36,733 bases of DNA, taken from contig SSGN01000153.1 in NCBI GenBank assembly GCA_008016945.1, positions 1-36,733 of the forward strand, in the 5' to 3' direction. Every line of letters begins with the position of its first letter. Position 1 is the stretch's first letter. The position numbers and the translations under genes were made by a program. Below are positions 1-7,162 of this stretch, one piece after another. The DNA is from Flavobacteriales bacterium (GTDB lineage: Bacteria > Bacteroidota > Bacteroidia > Flavobacteriales > PHOS-HE28). A model generated the notes under the pieces. That model saw only the letters and a program-made list of their open reading frames with translations. It searched no databases and was not told the origin of the DNA.

Positions 1-230
1 CCATAGGGCAAACAGCTTTGCAGATAGTCGGGGGTTCCATTTGTGCGGAACCAAGAGATCGGGCCATTCACCCCGAATTCGTCTGCTTGGCAGGTGTCGT
101 ACTCCTCAAACCCCGGGTCGGGCACCAGGTTCTGCGCTTCGCAGCGGAGGTTGGCAACAAACCCCAGGCAGCCGAGCAGCAGGCCAAGGCCCGCGCCCAG
201 CCACCGGAGGTTCATTGTGCGGGAGGTCAT
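1..230 (-). CDS. Secreted protein, N-terminal part (cut by window edge)
   Basis: This minus-strand frame stays open from an ATG at 230 (alternative in-frame ATG at 215) to the window edge, so only about 76 N-terminal residues are seen. From the second Met it reads MNLRWLGAGLGLLLGCLG, a typical signal peptide, probably cleaved before QNLVPDPGFEEYDTC. Openings of the type NLVPNGSFEEY followed by cysteine are common at the mature N-terminus of exported Bacteroidota proteins, often large surface proteins with a C-terminal OmpA or T9SS domain. The rest of the protein is outside the window, so its function cannot be called. It lies downstream of the MORN-repeat gene on the same strand, separated by about 200 nt of repeat-containing DNA. 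Confidence 0.6.
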   Translation of the reverse strand, partial: MTSRTMNLRWLGAGLGLLLGCLGFVANLRCEAQNLVPDPGFEEYDTCQADEFGVNGPISWFRTNGTPDYLQSCLPY

Positions 231-252
231 GGTTCGTTCGTATTGGCCGGAG

Positions 253-275
253 CACCCTTCAGCAAGCTCAGGGTG
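253..275. repeat. REP-like palindrome in intergenic DNA
   Basis: A 23-nt imperfect palindrome with outer arms CACCCT and AGGGTG and an inner AGC/GCT pair. It resembles the short CCCTTCGACAAGCTCAGGG-type dispersed palindromes seen between genes in many bacterial genomes (recollection, not searched). It sits between two minus-strand genes and could act as a weak terminator hairpin. Only one copy was seen in this window. Confidence 0.4.
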
Positions 276-348
276 GCATCGTTCCGGTCCATGAAAATAC
301 GATGCACGGTGCGATCAGCACGCATGCATGTCTTCCCTTGCGGCGGCC

Positions 349-417
349 GGGGAACGGGGAGAATGGTGAGAGTGGGGAGAGTGGTGAGAGTGAGGGGAAT
401 GGTGAGCAGGGAGCGCG
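349..417. repeat. Purine-rich degenerate tandem repeat
   Basis: About 70 nt of almost pure G/A on the plus strand, made of roughly three degenerate units of about 18 nt; GAATGGTGAG occurs at 361-370 and again at 397-406. It lies just downstream of the stop of the MORN-repeat gene and codes for nothing recognisable. A similar purine-rich tract opposite a pyrimidine-rich one lies upstream of metH (34841-34939). Confidence 0.55.
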
Positions 418-427
418 GGTGCGCTGA

Positions 428-2074
428 TCACCGCATCCCCGGTACCGACCCTCCTTTCGCCTTGCCCGATGGTGGCGGTGGTGCCTTCTTCACCTGCCCG
501 TCCACGTATTCGGTGGTCTTCACAGGTTTGCCGTCGGTGCCGTAGATGGTCATGGTGCCGTGCAGTTTGCCGTTGCGGTAGTTCATCTGCTGGATCACCC
601 GCCCGCGCTGGTCGTACACGGTGCAGGGGCCATGGGGATCACCGTTGAGCAGGCCCTGTTCGCGCAGTTTCACGCCTGCATCGTCGAAGTAGGTCCAGTT
701 GCCCGTGGGTGTGCCATTCGCGAAGGCGCCTTCGGCCACCGCGATACCATGGATGTTGTAGGTGACCCAGCGGCCGCTCTTCCGCCCTTCGGTGTAGTTG
801 CCCTGTTCCTTGACGCGACCTCCGATAGCCTTGCCGGGAGGGCTCTCGGTGTAGAGCTTCCAGGCGCCATCCTTCAAGTCGTTCTTGTAATACCCTTCGA
901 AATCGGGTTGCCCATCGGGGAAGAAGCCACGCCATAAGCCATTCATGCGGCCCTGCACGAAGGTGCCGATGGCTTTTTCGCCCCCCGTCTCGAACCAGCT
1001 CCGCCATTCGCCTTCTTCCCTGCCGTCCACATAAGGCCCTTCTTGCAGCTTCTGGCCATTCTCGTACCACGTGGTCCACACGCCGGTCTTCTGCCCCTGC
1101 TTGTAGGCGCCCTTTTTCCAGAACTGGCCACCCTCGTAGAAGTAGACCCAGTCGCCTTCCTCCTTGTCCGCAGCGAAGGCTCCGGTACTGCTCATCTGTC
1201 CGTTGGGGTACCAGTATTTCCAGACACCCTGCCGAAGTCCTGCCTTGAACGGTCCTTCCTGATCCTTCTTCCCTGTGGTGGTGTACCAGGTCCAGGTGCT
1301 GTCCTTCTCGCCCGCCTTGTGCCAGCCTTCCACGTTCAGCTTCCCGTTGTGGAAATAGAGCTCATACCGACCGTGGAGCCGGTCCTCCTTGAAGCCGTCC
1401 CTCTTCTCCAGCTTATCGTCGGAGTACCAATAGCTCCATGCGCCGGACCGTTGCCCGTGCAGGTACTGGCCTTTGACGCGGGGGTTTCCGGCGGGGTGGT
1501 ACAGGGTGAAGGGCCCATCCTTGACGCCATTGGTATAGGCGCTTTCCTCGCGCGTGGTGCCGCTGGCGAAGTAGGTGCGCAGGGTTCCGTTGCCATCGAC
1601 CACGGCGTGGGCGCCGGTGCTGTCCCAAGCATCCTTGAGCAACACGGTGCTATCGCTATGGAACTCCACCAGCATGGGTAGGCTGTCCGGATAGTAGTAG
1701 TGCCAGGATCCGACCTTGTGGCCGCGGGCATAGCTGCCGCGCTCCATGATGTCGCCATCGGCGTAACGGCTCACGCGCAGGCTGTCCTCCACGCCGCGCT
1801 TGAACCAGCCATCGTGCTGCAGCCGACCGTTGTCGTAGTACGTGCGCACATGGCCATCGCGCACACCGCTCTTGAACTCGGCCTGTTCCACCAAGCGCCC
1901 CTGCCGGTCGTAGAACTTCCATTCGCCCCACTCGCGCCCGTTCACCATGAGGCCTTCGCTGCGCTTGATCCCCGCTTTCGCATCCCAATGGTCCACGAAG
2001 GGTTGCGCGCCCTGCCCATGGGCCAACAAGGGCGAGAGGAAGACCAGTAGAACCACCGTGCGAGCGCGTACCAT
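428..2074 (-). CDS. Secreted MORN/YwqK-repeat protein
   Basis: 548 residues. An N-terminal signal peptide (about residues 1-20, VVLLVFLSPLLAHGQG) is followed by some 20 tandem repeats of about 23 residues built around NG-x-x-x-G-x-W-x-x-Y/W-x-x-x-G, the MORN-variant or YwqK pattern. The repeats fill nearly the whole protein, and the C-terminus is a short basic Gly/Ser/Pro tail with no T9SS sorting domain. Such proteins are often labelled 'toxin-antitoxin system YwqK family antitoxin' in databases; nothing here supports an antitoxin role. The fold predicts a long beta-solenoid-like surface or periplasmic protein. The start at 2074 is supported by the signal peptide directly after it and by a promoter-like box (TATTTTCG) only 4 nt upstream. 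Confidence 0.8.
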   Translation of the reverse strand: MVRARTVVLLVFLSPLLAHGQGAQPFVDHWDAKAGIKRSEGLMVNGREWGEWKFYDRQGRLVEQAEFKSGVRDGHVRTYYDNGRLQHDGWFKRGVEDSLRVSRYADGDIMERGSYARGHKVGSWHYYYPDSLPMLVEFHSDSTVLLKDAWDSTGAHAVVDGNGTLRTYFASGTTREESAYTNGVKDGPFTLYHPAGNPRVKGQYLHGQRSGAWSYWYSDDKLEKRDGFKEDRLHGRYELYFHNGKLNVEGWHKAGEKDSTWTWYTTTGKKDQEGPFKAGLRQGVWKYWYPNGQMSSTGAFAADKEEGDWVYFYEGGQFWKKGAYKQGQKTGVWTTWYENGQKLQEGPYVDGREEGEWRSWFETGGEKAIGTFVQGRMNGLWRGFFPDGQPDFEGYYKNDLKDGAWKLYTESPPGKAIGGRVKEQGNYTEGRKSGRWVTYNIHGIAVAEGAFANGTPTGNWTYFDDAGVKLREQGLLNGDPHGPCTVYDQRGRVIQQMNYRNGKLHGTMTIYGTDGKPVKTTEYVDGQVKKAPPPPSGKAKGGSVPGMR

Positions 2075-2078
2075 GCGG

Positions 2079-2086
2079 CGAAAATA
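2079..2086 (-). promoter_or_regulatory. Putative -7 box TATTTTCG, 4 nt from start codon
   Basis: On the minus strand TATTTTCG matches the Bacteroidota -7 consensus TAnnTTTG at all but one position. It ends 4 nt before the ATG of the MORN-repeat gene, so the transcript would begin at or next to the start codon. Confidence 0.45.
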
Positions 2087-2183
2087 ACGGCGCGAAGGGC
2101 GGCGCCTTCCGGCACCACGACATGGTCGATCAACGATCGGTGGTTACCTGGCCTCCCGTGCCGGTGTGACCCACGCGGCATCC

Positions 2184-2288
2184 ATGCGTCCCAAGGCCGG
2201 AATGACCTCGTACCTGAAAGAACATAAGCTGGGCTTGTTGCTGTGGATCGCGTTGTGGGGACTGGCGGTGTTGCTGTGGTGTAGCTGA
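2184..2288 (+). CDS. Possible 34-residue single-TM small protein
   Basis: A short ORF starting MRPKAGMTSYLKEHKLG and continuing into a hydrophobic stretch rich in Leu and Trp that ends in WCS. It predicts a polar, basic N-terminus and one transmembrane helix from about residue 16 to 32. An internal Met (codon at 2202) would give a 28-residue form. No homologue is recognised. It lies between the divergent MORN-repeat gene and the cytochrome gene and is followed 10 nt later by a stable hairpin, which fits a short transcription unit. Evidence is limited to composition and position. Confidence 0.35.
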   Translation: MRPKAGMTSYLKEHKLGLLLWIALWGLAVLLWCS

Positions 2289-2297
2289 ACCTGCGGG

Positions 2298-2335
2298 GCT
2301 GAGAACCCCGATCCCTGCGGGGCCTGCGGCTCAGC
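2298..2335 (+). terminator. Nested stem-loop, possible terminator
   Basis: GCTGAG (2298-2303) pairs with CTCAGC (2330-2335), and inside it CCCCG (2306-2310) pairs with CGGGG (2318-2322). It follows the small TM ORF and precedes the cytochrome promoter. There is no U-tract, so the terminator role is uncertain. Confidence 0.35.
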
Positions 2336-2349
2336 CTGGGCCTGTCCCC

Positions 2350-2357
2350 TACCTTTC
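2350..2357 (+). promoter_or_regulatory. Putative -7 box TACCTTTC, 4 nt from start codon
   Basis: TACCTTTC fits TAnnTTTG with one mismatch and ends 4 nt before the ATG of the cytochrome gene at 2362. No other Met exists near the N-terminus, so if the box is used the mRNA is leaderless or nearly so. Confidence 0.45.
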
Positions 2358-2361
2358 GCCC

Positions 2362-4314
2362 ATGGTGCGTTTACCGCGATCGCTCCGCTTGTCGTTCGCC
2401 GTGGTGGTGGTGGTGGTGCTGTTCGCCGCGTGGACCGAGGCCACCCGGCCGGTGCGCGGCCCGCATGGACGGCTGGCGCTATCCCTGTACCGCAGTGGGC
2501 TGGATTCGCTGCCCGTGCTGCAGAGCCTCTATTTCTCCACCGCGGGCCGTTGTGCGGGTTGCCACGGTCATGACCTGTTGGGCCAAGCCAGCATGGACCC
2601 GGCCACCGGGCACGATGTGAACGTGGTGGGCGATTGGCGCAGTACCATGATGGCCAACAGCGCACGCGACCCCTATTTCCAGGCCAAGCTGGACCATGAG
2701 GTGTTGGTGAACCCCGCGCACCACGATGTCCTGAGCAACAAATGCCTGAGCTGTCATGCGCCCTTGGCGGTACACGAGGCCCGCATGGCCGGACACCCCC
2801 CGTTCACCCTGGCGATGTTGGATACCAGCATCCTGGCCCAAGACGGCGTGAGCTGCATGTCGTGCCACGCGCAAAGCCCCGCCACCGCCGGACTCACGTT
2901 CAGCGGTGAGATGGGGTTCGATAGTGCCCGGATATACGGCCCCTACCACGAGGACCAGATCAACCCGAACATCATGCAGTTCTTCGTGGGGCTCACCCCA
3001 GGTTACGGGGAACACATCGTGAACAGCACGGTGTGCGCGGGGTGCCACACGTTGATCACGCAGACCGTGGACCTGAGCGGCAACCCCACGGGCGACGAAT
3101 TCGTGGAGCAAGCCACCTACCACGAATGGAAGAACAGCGTGTACAGCACCAACGACACGCATTGCAACACCTGCCACATGCCGCGCATCGACGGGCCCGT
3201 GGTGCTCGCCGCCGAATATGCGTTCCTGAACCCCCAGACCCCTTTCGGGCTGCACCACCTGGTGGGGGGCAACGTACAGATGCTGGAGATCCTGAAGGCG
3301 AACCGCGAACTGTTGGCGATACCGGCCACCGAGGCCCAGTTCGACAGCACCATCGCCCGCACCCGCGCCTTGCTGACCCAGCGGACCCTGGACCTGACGA
3401 TCGCCCTGGAGGACCGCTCCACCGATACGGCGTTCTTCGCCGTTCGCCTTGAGAACCGCGCCGGACACCGGTTCCCCAGCGGAGCACCCGCACGGCGCGC
3501 CTTCGTTCGCTTCGTGGTAAGGAACGCCGCAGGCGACACCCTCTTCGTAAGCGGCGCGCTCGATGCCGAACACGAGGTGATCGGGCACGACACGGGCTAC
3601 GAGCCGCACCACGATGTGATCCGCGATCCCGGCCAAGTGCAGATCTACGAGCTGGTGATGGGCGATGTGACGGGCAACGCCACCACCATCCTGGAGCGGG
3701 CCAAGGAGCCCTTGAAGGACAACCGTCTGGTACCGCTCGGCTTCACCACCACCCACCCCAGCTACGATACCACACGGTTGGCAGGCCATGTGCTGGACGA
3801 TCCGGATTTCAACCGCTCGCTCCTGAACGAGGAAGGCAGTGGTACCGATGTGATCCATTACCACGTGGCACTGAACGGGGACATCAGCGCCCTTTCCGCC
3901 ACCGCCGAGGTGTTCTTCCAAGCCGTTCCACCCGGCTCGATCCGGGAGATGCTCACGCACCATTCCGAAAGGATCGATCGCTTCCGTACGATGATGCAGC
4001 AAAGCGATGCGACACCCATCCGGGTGGCGGTGGACTCCATGGCCTTGGGGCCACTGGGTGTTCCCCTCCAGGATCGGCACCGGATCGTGGTGCTGCCCAA
4101 TCCCACGCCGGACGGCGTGGTGGAGATCCGCCATGCGCGCGAAGACCGGGTGGAGTTCGTTGCGGCGTTCGATGTGCGCGGCCAGGCCGTGACCGTATCG
4201 CCGACGCGCGCCACCGGGCAGCTTCGTCTGCACCTTCCCGCAACGCCGGGCATGTACCTGGTGCACCTGCGTGTGAACGGCACCTCCTTGCTGCAGCGGA
4301 TCGTGCGCCGATGA
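2362..4314 (+). CDS. Pentaheme cytochrome c with T9SS sorting domain
   Basis: 650 residues. A signal anchor or peptide (residues 6-24, a run of valines) is followed by five CxxCH heme-binding motifs: CAGCH (64-68), CLSCH (128-132), CMSCH (165-169), CAGCH (225-229) and CNTCH (268-272). A beta-rich region follows (about 340-560), and the last 75 residues look like a T9SS type-A sorting domain: VVLPNPTPDGVVEI, then FDVRGQAV, then PGMYLVHLRVNG and a basic end. The protein is predicted to receive hemes in the periplasm and then be exported across the outer membrane by T9SS, so it may carry electrons at the cell surface. Substrate and partners are unknown. Its stop overlaps the MOSC gene start by 4 nt (ATGA), implying coupled translation. 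Confidence 0.85.
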   Translation: MVRLPRSLRLSFAVVVVVVLFAAWTEATRPVRGPHGRLALSLYRSGLDSLPVLQSLYFSTAGRCAGCHGHDLLGQASMDPATGHDVNVVGDWRSTMMANSARDPYFQAKLDHEVLVNPAHHDVLSNKCLSCHAPLAVHEARMAGHPPFTLAMLDTSILAQDGVSCMSCHAQSPATAGLTFSGEMGFDSARIYGPYHEDQINPNIMQFFVGLTPGYGEHIVNSTVCAGCHTLITQTVDLSGNPTGDEFVEQATYHEWKNSVYSTNDTHCNTCHMPRIDGPVVLAAEYAFLNPQTPFGLHHLVGGNVQMLEILKANRELLAIPATEAQFDSTIARTRALLTQRTLDLTIALEDRSTDTAFFAVRLENRAGHRFPSGAPARRAFVRFVVRNAAGDTLFVSGALDAEHEVIGHDTGYEPHHDVIRDPGQVQIYELVMGDVTGNATTILERAKEPLKDNRLVPLGFTTTHPSYDTTRLAGHVLDDPDFNRSLLNEEGSGTDVIHYHVALNGDISALSATAEVFFQAVPPGSIREMLTHHSERIDRFRTMMQQSDATPIRVAVDSMALGPLGVPLQDRHRIVVLPNPTPDGVVEIRHAREDRVEFVAAFDVRGQAVTVSPTRATGQLRLHLPATPGMYLVHLRVNGTSLLQRIVRR

Positions 4315-5123
4315 GCTTGCATCTCGCCTCCATCCATGTGTACCCGGTGAAGTCGCTGGGCGGGTACGCGGTAAGCGAGGCCCGGTTGACCGATCGCGGC
4401 CTGGAGCACGATCGCCGGTGGATGCTGGTGGACGACAACGGCCGTTTCATTTCGCAACGCGAAGTGCCTTCCATGGCGTGCCTGCATGTGACCCCCGCGA
4501 CCACCGGTCTCCGCGTGACCGACGTGCGCGATGGTGGACAGCTCCAGCTGCCCTCGTCGCTCCCTGCAGGTCCGGCCTTGATGGCACGCGTTTGGGACGA
4601 TACCGTGCCCGTGCTCACCGCACCGCCTTCGTTCGGCCACTGGTTCAGCGAACGGCTGGGCCGACCATGCCGGTTGGTGCACATGCCGGGAACGAGCCAC
4701 CGCCCCACGGACACCCGGTACGCCACCGCGGCCACCTCGCTGAGCGATGCCTTCCCCTACCTGATCGTGTCGCAGGCTTCGTTGGATGACCTGAACGCCC
4801 GGATCGCCACGGCGGAGCGGGTGCCCATGGACCGGTTCCGGCCCAACCTGGTGATCGCCGGTGGCACGCCGTTCCAAGAGGACTGCTGGCGCGAGATCGC
4901 CGTGGGGCCTTGCACCTTCCGGCCGGTGAAGCCCTGTGCCCGCTGCGTGATCATCACCACGGACCAAGGGACGGGTGTTCGCGGAAAGGAACCGCTCTCG
5001 ACCCTGGCACGGTACCGGGGCCGCGTACAGGACGGTGGGCTGAAGGTGGACTTCGGCATGAACGCCATCGCGATCGGTGCGGGGATGGTGCGCGTTGGCG
5101 ACCTGGTGCGGCCCATCGCCTGA
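4311..5123 (+). CDS. MOSC-domain protein (YcbX-like)
   Basis: 270 residues. The N-terminal beta-barrel domain opens LASIHVYPVKSLGGYAV and contains DRRWMLVDDNGRFISQRE; the C-terminal MOSC domain contains DRFRPNLVIAG and FRPVKPCARCVIITTDQGTG. The Cys in the PCARC segment matches the conserved cysteine position of MOSC proteins, which bind or transfer a sulfur-carrying molybdenum cofactor; YcbX and mARC relatives reduce N-hydroxylated compounds. Full length for the family, with no extra ferredoxin domain. Translation is coupled to the cytochrome gene by a 4-nt overlap, suggesting a shared process, although the cytochrome is predicted to be surface-exposed and this protein has no signal peptide. 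It needs Moco, whose biosynthesis genes lie elsewhere in the window. Confidence 0.85.
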   Translation: MSLHLASIHVYPVKSLGGYAVSEARLTDRGLEHDRRWMLVDDNGRFISQREVPSMACLHVTPATTGLRVTDVRDGGQLQLPSSLPAGPALMARVWDDTVPVLTAPPSFGHWFSERLGRPCRLVHMPGTSHRPTDTRYATAATSLSDAFPYLIVSQASLDDLNARIATAERVPMDRFRPNLVIAGGTPFQEDCWREIAVGPCTFRPVKPCARCVIITTDQGTGVRGKEPLSTLARYRGRVQDGGLKVDFGMNAIAIGAGMVRVGDLVRPIA

Positions 5124-5137
5124 AGCGGCCCGCGCAC

Positions 5138-5144
5138 TACTTTG
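5138..5144 (+). promoter_or_regulatory. Putative -7 box TACTTTG, 5 nt from start codon
   Basis: CTACTTTG, close to TAnnTTTG but with a one-base shorter spacer, ends 5 nt before the ATG of the queuosine-precursor transporter gene. Confidence 0.4.
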
Positions 5145-5149
5145 CCACC

Positions 5150-5938
5150 ATGGTACACACCTTGCTCGCCAACAAGGGCAACCGGCTCTTCATCGTGCTC
5201 GCGGGGCTCTTCATCGCCAACGCGATCCTCGCGGAACTGATCGGGGTGAAGCTCTTCCAACTGGAAACGGCCATGGGCCTGCCGAAGGCGGACTTCGCCC
5301 TATTGGGGCAACCACACCTGTCGTTCGTCCTGAGCGTCGGTGTGCTGCCCTGGCCGTTGGTGTTCATCCTCACGGACGTGATCAACGACTACTATGGGGT
5401 GCGGGGGGTCCGCTTCCTCACGATCCTCACCGCCGTGATCATCGCCTTCACCTTCGTGGTGCTGTACCTGGCCATCGGCATGCCACCGGACCTGGGCTGG
5501 TGGGTCGGCAGTGGCGCGGCCACCGGTGTGCCCGATATGCAAGCCGCCTTCGCCAACATCTTCGGCCAAAGCATGAACATCATCCTGGGCTCCATCACGG
5601 CGTTCGTGATCGGCCAACTGGTGGATGCGCTGGTGTTTCGCAGGATCAAACGTGCGACCGGCGACCGTCACATCTGGTTGCGCGCCACAGGCAGCACCCT
5701 GGCAAGCCAGCTGATCGACAGCGTGGTGGTGACCTACCTCGCCTTCTGGGTGCTCCGCGACATGTCGTTCCCGTTGGCCACGGCCTTGGTATTGACCGCG
5801 TACCTGTACAAGTTCACGGTGGCGGTGCTGTCCACCCCGCTGATCGGCCTGGCCCATGCCGTGGTGGAGCGCTATCTTGGCAAGGAAACGGCACAAGCCA
5901 TGCGGAAAGCGGCACTGGAACGGACCGAGACCCCATAG
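5150..5938 (+). CDS. Queuosine precursor transporter (YhhQ/Vut_1 family)
   Basis: 262 residues from the ATG at 5150; the frame is open further upstream, but that part overlaps the MOSC gene. About six transmembrane helices are visible. Family hallmarks include ILAELIGVKLF near the N-terminus, the segment PWPLVFILTDVINDYYG in the first half, and QLIDSVVVTYLAFW in the second. Family members import queuosine precursors (preQ0/preQ1) for tRNA modification; this is family knowledge. The gene has its own promoter-like box and is not obviously tied to its neighbours' functions. Confidence 0.88.
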   Translation: MVHTLLANKGNRLFIVLAGLFIANAILAELIGVKLFQLETAMGLPKADFALLGQPHLSFVLSVGVLPWPLVFILTDVINDYYGVRGVRFLTILTAVIIAFTFVVLYLAIGMPPDLGWWVGSGAATGVPDMQAAFANIFGQSMNIILGSITAFVIGQLVDALVFRRIKRATGDRHIWLRATGSTLASQLIDSVVVTYLAFWVLRDMSFPLATALVLTAYLYKFTVAVLSTPLIGLAHAVVERYLGKETAQAMRKAALERTETP

Positions 5939-5956
5939 CCCACCAGCCCTGCCCCC

Positions 5957-6127
5957 ATGAAGCGGAAGAAGAAGACACCGGTGAAGCAAGCGCTCGAGGC
6001 GATCGAACGCGGGGCCAAGCGCAAAGCCCAGAAGGTGGCCGGTGCGCTGGATGGCCGCTTCCGTGAGAAGGTGGTGCCCAACAAGAAACGCAGACCGCCA
6101 CCGATCGATCCGGATGGGACGGCGTGA
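5957..6127 (+). CDS. Small basic hypothetical protein, 56 residues
   Basis: The ORF begins MKRKKKTPVKQALEAIERGA 18 nt after the transporter stop and ends in a Pro/Asp-rich tail. About a third of its residues are Lys or Arg, suggesting nucleic-acid or ribosome binding, but no family is recognised. Its GC-rich third codon positions and tight spacing after the transporter argue for a real gene. The next gene starts 30 nt downstream with its own promoter box. Confidence 0.5.
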   Translation: MKRKKKTPVKQALEAIERGAKRKAQKVAGALDGRFREKVVPNKKRRPPPIDPDGTA

Positions 6128-6142
6128 TGGCCGAGGCCCGGC

Positions 6143-6150
6143 TACCTTTA
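6143..6150 (+). promoter_or_regulatory. Putative -7 box TACCTTTA, 7 nt from start codon
   Basis: TACCTTTA matches TAnnTTTG except at the last base and ends 7 nt before the ATG of the HAD-like gene at 6158. Confidence 0.4.
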
Positions 6151-6157
6151 CCTCGGC

Positions 6158-6544
6158 ATGACCACAGAACTGCACGACCTGTTCATCGACGGCAAGAAGG
6201 CCAGCCCCGGACTTCCCGACGATGTGAAGAACTACCTGATCGACATCGACGGAACGATCTGCGAGGACATCCCGAACGAGGAACCCGAGCGCATGGAGGA
6301 TGCCACCCTGTTCGATGGTGCGGTGGAAACGTGCAACCGATGGTTCGAGCAGGGCCACATCATCACGTTCTTCACCTCGCGCACCGAAGCCCACCGTGCC
6401 GTGACCGAAGCATGGCTGGCGAAGCACGGGTTCAAGTACCACGGCATCCTCTTCGGGAAACCACGCGGTGGCAACTACCATTGGATCGACAACCACATCG
6501 TTCGTTCGACCCTGTACACGGGCTCGTTCGACGGTATGGAGTGA
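6158..6544 (+). CDS. HAD-superfamily hydrolase, capless small type
   Basis: 128 residues. Motif I is YLIDIDGTICED, with the nucleophile and acid/base Asp pair at residues 29 and 31 of the D-x-D-G-T pattern. Motif II is ITFFTSRTEAHR, and a WIDNHI segment near the end could supply the distal acidic motif. The protein is too short for a cap domain, resembling small capless HAD phosphatases acting on large or nucleotide substrates. Some Bacteroidota homologues carry the name 'phosphoheptose isomerase', which the motifs do not support. Substrate unknown. It converges on the minus-strand GrpB gene with a hairpin between them. Confidence 0.75.
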   Translation: MTTELHDLFIDGKKASPGLPDDVKNYLIDIDGTICEDIPNEEPERMEDATLFDGAVETCNRWFEQGHIITFFTSRTEAHRAVTEAWLAKHGFKYHGILFGKPRGGNYHWIDNHIVRSTLYTGSFDGME

Positions 6545-6550
6545 TCCGCT

Positions 6551-6580
6551 GCGGGGTGCTCCGTGCACCGTCGCCCCCGC
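6551..6580. terminator. Convergent stem-loop terminator
   Basis: GCGGGG (6551-6556) pairs with CCCCGC (6575-6580), with an inner GTGC/GCAC pair. It fills the 36-nt gap between the plus-strand HAD gene and the minus-strand GrpB gene and could terminate both. No U-tract. Confidence 0.5.
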
Positions 6581-7162
6581 TCAACGCAAGGTGCCGTCGC
6601 GCCCCTTGCGCAGGGTGTTCTTGATGAACTCGGTCTTGCCCTGGGTGTAGGCCACCCGGTCCTTGGCGTGCTTCTTCGCCAAAGCGGTCTTCAGTTCCTC
6701 ATAGGCCGCGGCTTCCGCCGGATGCCGACGCAACAGATCGCGGAAGATGATGCGCTCGGCACTGGTATGATCGGGTGCGACGATATGGATGTGCTCCGTG
6801 CGCTCGCCCCGCGCATCACGCCCGATGAACCACGCATAGAACGGTTCGCTCTCGCCGATGCTGGGCCGCCAGATGAACTCGTAGCCCAGCTCCTCCATCA
6901 ATGGCACCACGCGCTCCACCACCTCGTCCATGTCGTTCACCTCCACCTGCACATCGATGATGGGTTTGGCGCTGAGGCCCGGCACCGCCGTGCTGCCGAT
7001 GTGGGCGATCCGTTGCACCAGGTTCTTGGGCAAGCGTTTCTTCAGGCGCTGTTCGAGGTCGGCATAGCGCGTGGGCCATTCGGGGTCGTACGGCACCACC
7101 GCGATGCGCTCCTTCATCAACGCGGCGATCCGTTTGGCATGGCGGGCTTCCTGATCGTTCAT
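6581..7162 (-). CDS. GrpB family protein (UPF0157)
   Basis: 193 residues from the ATG at 7162. Characteristic GrpB segments are visible: VVPYDPEWPTRY, then AHIGSTAVPGLSAKPIIDV with the nucleotidyltransferase-like GSTAVPG loop and following Asp residues, and EHIHIVAPD. The family has a nucleotidyltransferase fold, but its substrate is not well established, so no reaction is assigned. The start overlaps the fdhD stop by 4 nt, so the gene is probably translated with fdhD. It may simply be a passenger in the fdhD transcript. Confidence 0.85.
   Translation of the reverse strand: MNDQEARHAKRIAALMKERIAVVPYDPEWPTRYADLEQRLKKRLPKNLVQRIAHIGSTAVPGLSAKPIIDVQVEVNDMDEVVERVVPLMEELGYEFIWRPSIGESEPFYAWFIGRDARGERTEHIHIVAPDHTSAERIIFRDLLRRHPAEAAAYEELKTALAKKHAKDRVAYTQGKTEFIKNTLRKGRDGTLR

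Noticed and set aside
428..2074. YwqK 'antitoxin' function for the MORN-repeat protein
   Set aside because: The name comes from database labels. There is a signal peptide and some 20 repeats, and no toxin gene next to it.
2479..4266. A 595-codon minus-strand frame opposite the cytochrome gene
   Set aside because: It has His/Gly/Val-rich antisense composition with no motif. The plus-strand frame carries five CxxCH motifs, a signal peptide and a sorting domain.
5300..6568. A 422-codon minus-strand frame across the transporter, small basic ORF and HAD genes
   Set aside because: Antisense shadow spanning three plus-strand genes; no recognisable domain.
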